Assembly: GCA_964592815.1 (NCBI GenBank)
Contig: CAZQGE010000038.1
Location: 1-12,618 of the forward strand
Origin: CAZQGE01 sp964592815
Lineage (GTDB): Bacteria; Bacillota; Clostridia; Christensenellales; CAG-917
Direction: 5' to 3'
DNA length: 12,618 nucleotides
A model generated the notes under the pieces. It searched no databases. It saw nothing but the letters and a program-made list of their open reading frames with translations, and had not been told where the DNA came from. Positions 6,743 to 12,618 of the stretch are shown in pieces. Numbering within the stretch: position 1 is the stretch's first letter; each line of letters opens with the position of its first letter. Both the position numbers and the translations under genes were made by a program.

Positions 6743-9700
6743 TGAGTGAAATAAACATTATTGCACAGAGTGGCGAAAGCACCGTTGTTACCGAGTATAT
6801 TCCAAGTGGAGTACGTGCGGAAAACTACCAGAGCGAGGCGCAACTAGAAAAAGAGTTTATAAATCTGCTTACCATTCAGGGGTATGATAGGTTGTTTTTG
6901 CATAGCGAAAAGGAATTGATTGCCAATCTTCGTAAGCAGTTGGAAATACTTAACAATTATAGATTTAGTGATGGCGAGTGGGATAGGTTTTTTACTGAGC
7001 GCCTGGCTAGCCCAAACGAAGGCATTGCAGAAAAAACCTATAAATTGCAAGAAGATTATATCCAAGTGCTCTCTTGCGATGACGGCACAAAAAAGAATAT
7101 TTATTTGCTTGATAAAAAGAATATTCACAACAATAGGTTGCAAGTTGTTAATCAATACGAAGAAGAGGGCGGAAACCGCTTGACAAGGTACGATGTTACT
7201 GTGCTTGTCAATGGTTTGCCACTTGTTCATATAGAGCTAAAACGCAGAGGCGTTGCTATAAGAGAGGCTTTTAATCAAATAGAGCGTTATCAACGAGATA
7301 GCTTTTGGGCAGGGAGCGGGCTTTTTCAATACGTTCAAATTTTTGTTATAAGTAACGGCACGCATACCAAGTATTACAGCAATACTACAAGGTCTAGCCA
7401 CATAGCAGAAACACAAAGCATTAACGCAAGGAACAAGAGCAAACGAAAAAGCAACAGCTTTGAGTTTACATCATACTGGGCTGACGCAAGTAACAAAATA
7501 ATTCCTGACCTTATGGATTTTGGCAAAACTTTTTTTGCTAAACATACACTGCTAAATGTAATAACAAAATATAGTATTTTTACAACGGATAAATTGCTTT
7601 TGGTTATGCGTCCATATCAAATTGTAGCAACTGAAAGAATACTTAACAGAATTGTTGTAGGAAAAAATTATCGCTATCAAGGCACAAAAAAGGCAGGCGG
7701 TTATATTTGGCATACAACAGGTAGTGGAAAAACCCTGACTTCTTTTAAGACGGCGCAACTTGCCACAGCTCTTGATTATATTGACAAAGTTTTGTTTGTG
7801 GTTGATAGAAAAGATTTGGACTATCAAACAATGAAAGAGTATGACAAATTTCAAAAGGGCGCGGCAAATAGCAATACTTCAACAAAAGTGTTGGAGAAAC
7901 AGCTAAGGGATGATAGTACAAAGATTATAATTACCACCATTCAAAAGCTTAGCCGTTTTATAGAAAAGTTTAAGGAGCATAATGTTTTTGCCCAAAATGT
8001 GGTCATCATCTTTGACGAATGTCATCGCAGTCAGTTTGGCGATATGCACAAGCAGATTACCAAGGCTTTCAAAAAGTACTATTTGTTTGGCTTTACAGGA
8101 ACGCCTATTTTTGCCAAAAATTCAGGATATACAAAAAATGTGAAACTGAGGACTACCGAAGACGCTTTTGGCGATAAGCTTCATACTTATACCATAGTTG
8201 ACGCAATCAAAGATAAAAATGTTTTGCCATTCCGTATTGATTACATAAAAACCTTAAAACAAAAAGAAGATACAAGGGATAGCAGAGTTCACGCAATTGA
8301 TACAGATGAAGCATTGCTCGACGACAGGTATATCGGTGAAGTAACTAAATATATTTTAGAGCATTTTGACCAAAAAACAAAACGTAATGATATGTCTTAT
8401 CAGTTTAGCGCATTGCAAAATATCAAAGAAGTTGCTACCGCAAAAGACAGACACTCCGTTGCTGAAATCAAACAAAAAGTAAGGCTAATTGGCTTCAACT
8501 CTATTTTTGCAGTTAGCGGAATACCTGCGGCAATGAAGTATTATTCTGAGTTCAAAAAGCAACTTAAGGAAAGCGGAAAGAGTTTGAAAATTGCGCTAAT
8601 TTACAGTTTTGCGCCCAACGAGGAAGACCCTGCGCAAAGCGGAGAGAACTCAATTATTGAAGACGAAGATTTTGATACAAGCGGACTTGATAAAACCTCA
8701 AGAGACTTTTTGGATAGCGCGATAACTGATTATAACAATATGTTTTCTACTAATTTTGACACCTCAAGCGATAAGTTTGAAAACTACTATAAAGATTTGT
8801 CGTTAAGGGTAAAAAATAGAGAGGTAGATTTGCTAATTGTTGTCAATATGTTTTTGACAGGTTTTGACGCTACTACACTTAACACGCTTTGGGTTGATAA
8901 AAATCTAAAATATCACGGGTTAATCCAAGCGTTTTCTAGAACAAACAGAATTCTCAATAGCATAAAAACATTTGGTAATATCATTTGTTTTAGAGATTTG
9001 CAACAAGCAACCAACGATGCTCTTGCTTTGTTTGGAGACAAGGAGGCAAGTGGAATTGTTATATTGAAAGATTACATTTCTTATTATTTTGGGTATGACG
9101 AAAATGGCAAACATTATCCCGGATATAAAGAGTTGATTGATAAACTTTTGTCAGAGTTTCCTCTTGGTACAGCCATAATAGGCGAGCAGGCGCAAAAAGA
9201 TTTTATTAGGCTTTGGGGCGCTATTTTAAGAATTAAAAATATTCTACCTTCCTTTGACGATTTTGTCGGTAACGAGATATTGAGCTTGCGTGATTTCCAA
9301 GATTATCAAAGTATATATATTGATATGTATCAGGAATTTAAGAGACTGAAAGAGGGCGACAAGGAAAAAATTAACGACGATATTGAGTTCGAATTGGAGC
9401 TTGTCAAGCAGGTAGAAGTCAACATTGATTACATTTTGATGCTCGTTTTGAAATATCACGCTTCAAATTGTGAAGATAAAACCATCCTTGTAGAAATTGA
9501 CAAGGCGATAGGCTCTAGCATGGAATTAAGGAGCAAGAAGGAGCTTATTGAGAGATTTATAAGCAGAGTAAATGGCAGTTCCAACATTGATGAAGACTGG
9601 CATGTTTTTGTCGCTGAACAAAAGACTAAAGAGCTCAATCAACTTATTCAAGATGAAAGCTTGAAGCAAAACGAAACAGAAAAGTATGTCAATAATGCGT

Positions 9701-9849
9701 TTAGAGACGGACAACTAAAAACCGTTGGCGCAGACATTGACAAAATTCTGCCACCAATATCAAGATTTGGCGGTGGCAATCGCACGGAAAAGAAACGCAC
9801 AGTAATCGACAAACTAAAAGCATTTTTTGAGAAATACTTTGGAATATAA
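6742..9849 (+). CDS. hsdR: Type I restriction endonuclease/translocase subunit HsdR
   Basis: 1035 residues, full length for the family. HsdR joins the HsdM/HsdS core, pumps DNA using ATP and cuts it at a distance. The N-terminal PD-(D/E)xK nuclease shows D151 and E165-L-K167 (in YDVTVLV...HIELKRRG). The superfamily 2 helicase core has Walker A TTGSGKT (325-331), DECH (425-428), FTGTP (451-455), the motif V region (VVNMFLTGFD) and motif VI QAFSRTNR (729-736). A helical C-terminal domain follows. I start at the ATG at 6742 because GGAGGA (6727-6732) lies nine bases upstream and the start abuts the previous stop; an in-frame ATG at 6715 falls inside the HEPN gene and lacks a site. The gene looks intact, unlike its hsdM and hsdS partners, without which it should be inactive. 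Confidence 0.95.
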   Translation: MSEINIIAQSGESTVVTEYIPSGVRAENYQSEAQLEKEFINLLTIQGYDRLFLHSEKELIANLRKQLEILNNYRFSDGEWDRFFTERLASPNEGIAEKTYKLQEDYIQVLSCDDGTKKNIYLLDKKNIHNNRLQVVNQYEEEGGNRLTRYDVTVLVNGLPLVHIELKRRGVAIREAFNQIERYQRDSFWAGSGLFQYVQIFVISNGTHTKYYSNTTRSSHIAETQSINARNKSKRKSNSFEFTSYWADASNKIIPDLMDFGKTFFAKHTLLNVITKYSIFTTDKLLLVMRPYQIVATERILNRIVVGKNYRYQGTKKAGGYIWHTTGSGKTLTSFKTAQLATALDYIDKVLFVVDRKDLDYQTMKEYDKFQKGAANSNTSTKVLEKQLRDDSTKIIITTIQKLSRFIEKFKEHNVFAQNVVIIFDECHRSQFGDMHKQITKAFKKYYLFGFTGTPIFAKNSGYTKNVKLRTTEDAFGDKLHTYTIVDAIKDKNVLPFRIDYIKTLKQKEDTRDSRVHAIDTDEALLDDRYIGEVTKYILEHFDQKTKRNDMSYQFSALQNIKEVATAKDRHSVAEIKQKVRLIGFNSIFAVSGIPAAMKYYSEFKKQLKESGKSLKIALIYSFAPNEEDPAQSGENSIIEDEDFDTSGLDKTSRDFLDSAITDYNNMFSTNFDTSSDKFENYYKDLSLRVKNREVDLLIVVNMFLTGFDATTLNTLWVDKNLKYHGLIQAFSRTNRILNSIKTFGNIICFRDLQQATNDALALFGDKEASGIVILKDYISYYFGYDENGKHYPGYKELIDKLLSEFPLGTAIIGEQAQKDFIRLWGAILRIKNILPSFDDFVGNEILSLRDFQDYQSIYIDMYQEFKRLKEGDKEKINDDIEFELELVKQVEVNIDYILMLVLKYHASNCEDKTILVEIDKAIGSSMELRSKKELIERFISRVNGSSNIDEDWHVFVAEQKTKELNQLIQDESLKQNETEKYVNNAFRDGQLKTVGADIDKILPPISRFGGGNRTEKKRTVIDKLKAFFEKYFGI

Positions 9850-9865
9850 GTAAGGATTTGATTTA

Positions 9866-10975
9866 ATGGATAAAGAAACGGCATACAAAGAATTCTGGAA
9901 TGTTATGACAGGAGCTGAAAGAATTCATGATTTTAGTGATGAACAAATAGAGAACACGTTCAATTTGTTGATTTTGTCATTGCCAAATGATGGCAGGTTG
10001 TATAAGTACAGAAAACTAACTGATGAAAATAATAGTTTCAACTATGCCTATGATGGGTTAAAAAACGGTTATATTTGGCTTTCAACAGCAGACCAATTGA
10101 ATGATGATGTGGATTCAACATTCAATTATGACCCTCAAAAAGATGCTGAAAGGTTAATGGAATATTTTCAGAACAATCCATTGCTTTATGCAAAAGCTGG
10201 TGTAAGATTCTTGTTAGAAAATTCTGATTTAAACAAAGTGTTTGTAGAAGATGTTAAAGATGAAGATTATTTAGAGATGGTTGATTGTTATGGCAATGAT
10301 GGAATAATTAACGAAACAAAGTTTATTCATTTATGCAGAAAAAAAGGGGTATCAGAAGAGGATTCTAAAAAGGTATTAAATCTAATCAATCAAGTCGTTA
10401 ATGATGTAATGTCAAAATTTGAACCTTCACTTCAGGAAGTTGTGAATATGTTTGTCAATTTTAATACAAATCATAGAAAAATGACAAAAGTGTTTTCTAT
10501 GTCGTCTAGCTATGATATTGATACAATGTGGACGCATTATGCGGATAATGGGTTTTGTATAGAGTACGACTATAAAAGCGCAATAGCTATTGAAGAAAAA
10601 AGACTGTTGCTAAGTACCTACAAAAATATATATAATAGCAATCCAAAAGAATTTAGTTTTTTGGATATGATCGTGTATATGTTGGGTGGAAAAACAGACA
10701 AAAAACTTCTTAAAACAGCCAATGAAGAAATGATGATTCAGTCTTTAACAAAAAATAATATATGGTCGTCAGAGAAAGAGTGGAGAATTGTTTTATATAA
10801 TGTGGAAAACAAGTTGTATTCTGACATTGTTTCGGCTGTTTATATTGACGAGCGAAAGTTGGAAAGTGATAATGTGAAAAAATTGATAGCATTAGCAATT
10901 GAAAAAAACTGGAAAATATATATAAGAAAAACTGATATAAACAAAAGAAAACATGAGTATGCGGAGCATATTTAA
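9866..10975 (+). CDS. DUF2971-like protein
   Basis: 369 residues, soluble, with the hallmarks of DUF2971 proteins: RLYKYRKL near the start (44-51), GYIWLSTADQLNDDVDSTF (68-86), then MWTHYADNGFCIEYD (221-235) and SSEKEWRIVLYN (301-312) followed by VYIDERK. A helical insert (about 90-200) separates the two halves. The biochemical role of the family is not known to me; members recur in mobile and defence regions. It follows hsdR after 16 bases, with AAGGA at 9852-9856 nine bases before the ATG. Its base composition is clearly poorer in G and C than hsdR, which suggests that it arrived with the downstream genes and not with the hsd operon. Confidence 0.75.
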   Translation: MDKETAYKEFWNVMTGAERIHDFSDEQIENTFNLLILSLPNDGRLYKYRKLTDENNSFNYAYDGLKNGYIWLSTADQLNDDVDSTFNYDPQKDAERLMEYFQNNPLLYAKAGVRFLLENSDLNKVFVEDVKDEDYLEMVDCYGNDGIINETKFIHLCRKKGVSEEDSKKVLNLINQVVNDVMSKFEPSLQEVVNMFVNFNTNHRKMTKVFSMSSSYDIDTMWTHYADNGFCIEYDYKSAIAIEEKRLLLSTYKNIYNSNPKEFSFLDMIVYMLGGKTDKKLLKTANEEMMIQSLTKNNIWSSEKEWRIVLYNVENKLYSDIVSAVYIDERKLESDNVKKLIALAIEKNWKIYIRKTDINKRKHEYAEHI

Positions 10976-11015
10976 GTATTTAATAACAAAAAGAGTAATA
11001 AGGAATAGCAATAAG

Positions 11016-11999
11016 ATGATAGAAATAGAAGGACAACCATTAAGAGGGCAAAGATTTATAGATTTATTCTGTGGAATAGGCGGATTTCACTTAGCTTTAT
11101 CTTCATTTGGGGCTGAGTGTGTGTTTGCTTCAGATATAGATGAAAATGCTAAAAATGTTTATGAGCAAAATTTTGGCTTTAGACCAGATGGGGATATTAC
11201 GCAAATACAGGTGGATGATATTCCAGAACATGATATTATTTGTGCTGGATTTCCTTGTCAACCATTTAGCATAAGTGGTGACCAGCAAGGTTTTGATGAT
11301 GAAAAGGGAAGAGGAAAACTTTTTTTTAATATTGTTAAAATAGCCCAGAGACACCAACCCAAAATTATACTTTTAGAAAATGTTAAGAACTTTAAGAAAC
11401 ATGATAATGGCGAGACATTAAAAAAAGTTGAATCTGAATTGCATTCAATAGGATACACTGTCTTTAATGAGGTGTTGTGTGCAACTGATTTCGGCATAGC
11501 ACAAGCACGCAAAAGAATTTATATCGTTGCTTTTAGAAATGATTTAAAAGTTGAAAACTTTATTTTTCCAAAGCCGCTAGATTATTACAGGACAATAGAG
11601 GATTTTTTGATTACAGACAACGAAAATGATTTAGCAGGTAATTACATTGTTGAAAGAGAGGATTTAGAATATGACACACAAAACAACATGGAGAATTCAA
11701 AAACTTTAGTACGTATAGGTCAAAAGGGGGCTGGTCGTCAAGGAGAAAGAATTTATTCTATACGGGGACAGTCTACTACATTATCTTCTCAAGGCGGCGG
11801 TATTGGTGGAAAAACTGGCATGTACTTGATCAATGGACATATAAGAAAACTTTACCCGAGAGAGTGTGCAAGGTTGATGGGTTTTCCAGATGATTTTCAA
11901 TTAGCCAATACCCAAGAGCGGTGCTATAAACAATTTGGTAATAGTGTAGTTGTTGATGTTTTACAACATATTTTATTAAAAATAGTCGATTTAATTTAG
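11016..11999 (+). CDS. M.HhaI-like DNA cytosine-5 methyltransferase
   Basis: 327 residues; methylates carbon 5 of cytosine in a short DNA target. Motif I is FIDLFCGIGGF (14-24), motif IV GFPCQPFSISG has catalytic C81 and S87, motif VI is ENV (121-123), motif VIII is QARKR (163-167), and motifs IX/X are RECARLMGFP and YKQFGNSVV. Length, N-terminus (MIEIEG...) and numbering of C81 match M.HhaI as I remember it. In the recognition region RQGERIYS (241-248) and TLSSQGGGIGGKTG align with M.HhaI residues that read GCGC, so a GC-based target is likely (inference). I prefer the ATG at 11016, with AAGGA at 11000-11004. An in-frame ATG at 10953 would add 21 residues and overlap the DUF2971 gene without a good site. 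No cognate nuclease is visible. Confidence 0.93.
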   Translation: MIEIEGQPLRGQRFIDLFCGIGGFHLALSSFGAECVFASDIDENAKNVYEQNFGFRPDGDITQIQVDDIPEHDIICAGFPCQPFSISGDQQGFDDEKGRGKLFFNIVKIAQRHQPKIILLENVKNFKKHDNGETLKKVESELHSIGYTVFNEVLCATDFGIAQARKRIYIVAFRNDLKVENFIFPKPLDYYRTIEDFLITDNENDLAGNYIVEREDLEYDTQNNMENSKTLVRIGQKGAGRQGERIYSIRGQSTTLSSQGGGIGGKTGMYLINGHIRKLYPRECARLMGFPDDFQLANTQERCYKQFGNSVVVDVLQHILLKIVDLI

Positions 12000-12009
12000 G
12001 AGGAAATTT

Positions 12010-12618
12010 ATGTCAAATACTAATGAAAATGTGAACTTTTCACTTACATACTCAGCGTTAAAAATGTTTGGAAAGCAATTATATTCAAATGTTGGGTCAG
12101 CTATATCAGAACTTGTTGCTAACGGATTGGATGCAAAGGCGGACAATGTTTATTTGACCATTGATATGAGAAATAAAGAAAAAGCGCATATCGAAATATT
12201 TGATGACGGAAAAGGGATGTCGGCTAAAGATATCCGAGAGAAATATGTAATAATAGGATTTAATAAGCGAAAAAAAGAGAAAGGAATGGATGATGGTAGC
12301 ACGATGGGGAGAAAGGGTATAGGTAAATTGGCTGCCTTATATTTGTCCAATTGTTTTACTATTTTCACTAAAACAGAAGAAAGCGAAATCACTGCTTGGA
12401 AGTTAGATGTAAGAAACATGAATGATGATGATACTCCAGCAATGGAACCAGTGATAGATTATAACCTACTAAACACGTTTCATGCGTCTTCATTAGCCTT
12501 AAAGAAAAAAGGGACAGTTATAGTACTGGATGATGTTAATTTAACAGGGTTAGGAGACAGAGCGTTTGAATCATTAACACAAAGACTTTCAACATTGTTT
12601 CTATACGAGAAATTAAAC
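12010..12618 (+). CDS. GHKL/MORC-like ATPase, N-terminal part (runs off the window)
   Basis: 203 residues are visible and the frame is open to the right edge. A strong AGGAGG (11998-12003) overlaps the methyltransferase stop and lies six bases before the ATG, so the two genes are coupled. The Bergerat ATP-binding fold is clear: N box ELVANGLDA (34-42, E34, N38, D41), G1 box DDGKGM (65-70) and G2 box GRKGIGK (100-106). The N-box spacing and the start SLTYSALKMFG... fit MORC/MutL-like ATPases more than sensor kinases. MORC-like ATPases are known from bacterial restriction loci, where they are proposed to act with a nuclease and a methyltransferase. The C-terminal domain is outside the window, so a fused nuclease cannot be seen. 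Confidence 0.88.
   Translation, partial: MSNTNENVNFSLTYSALKMFGKQLYSNVGSAISELVANGLDAKADNVYLTIDMRNKEKAHIEIFDDGKGMSAKDIREKYVIIGFNKRKKEKGMDDGSTMGRKGIGKLAALYLSNCFTIFTKTEESEITAWKLDVRNMNDDDTPAMEPVIDYNLLNTFHASSLALKKKGTVIVLDDVNLTGLGDRAFESLTQRLSTLFLYEKLN

Noticed and set aside
10899..10926. Internal promoter TTGAAA-16-TATAAG before the cytosine methyltransferase
   Set aside because: It lies inside very AT-rich coding DNA where such matches are common by chance, and it has no extended -10 or other support.
10953..11015. Cytosine methyltransferase starting at ATG 10953
   Set aside because: The extra 21 residues precede a start that matches the M.HhaI N-terminus, overlap the DUF2971 gene, and have no clear Shine-Dalgarno site. 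It remains possible.

Overview
This window reads as a bacterial defence island. At least three DNA-modification modules lie side by side on the + strand, and I see no housekeeping gene. The DNA is AT-rich, ribosome-binding sites are of the AGGAGG/GGAGG type, and TGA is used as an ordinary stop codon. That fits a low-GC Firmicute (Clostridia- or Bacilli-like), but the sequence alone does not fix the lineage.

Region 1 (1-1307) holds the last codons of an unknown gene, a 179-residue protein of unknown function, and a small N4/N6-type DNA methyltransferase. The three overlap by a few bases, so they look like one translationally coupled module. An AU-rich hairpin at 1352-1387 probably ends it.

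Region 2 (1392-9849) is a type I restriction-modification operon. A strong promoter precedes a 64-residue XRE-type regulator. Then come hsdM, a zinc-ribbon/DUF4145-like gene, a RhuM-family gene, hsdS, a small HEPN protein with an intact RNxxxH motif, and hsdR. Regulator, accessory genes, HEPN gene and hsdR are intact. Both methyltransferase subunits are broken: hsdM by one missing base, and hsdS by a 14-bp tandem near-duplication right after its start plus a second single-base loss in a G run. As read, the complex should neither methylate nor cut. If the lesions are reversible or are assembly errors, this is a complete system. hsdS also carries three exact 12-bp repeats encoding ELTA (a TAEL array), the element that sets the target spacer length in EcoR124-type enzymes.

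Region 3 (9866-12618) is visibly more AT-rich. It holds a DUF2971-like protein, a cytosine-5 methyltransferase colinear with M.HhaI (327 residues, catalytic Cys81), and the start of a GHKL/MORC-like ATPase that runs off the window. Methyltransferase plus MORC-like ATPase is a known pairing in restriction loci, so the matching nuclease may lie just beyond the right edge.

The most interesting arrangement is the type I operon that contains two HEPN-type proteins. One is degenerate and fused to a possible zinc ribbon. The other is apparently active and sits between hsdS and hsdR, the slot taken by the anticodon nuclease PrrC in the EcoprrI locus. This suggests a restriction system with a built-in RNA-targeting fallback.
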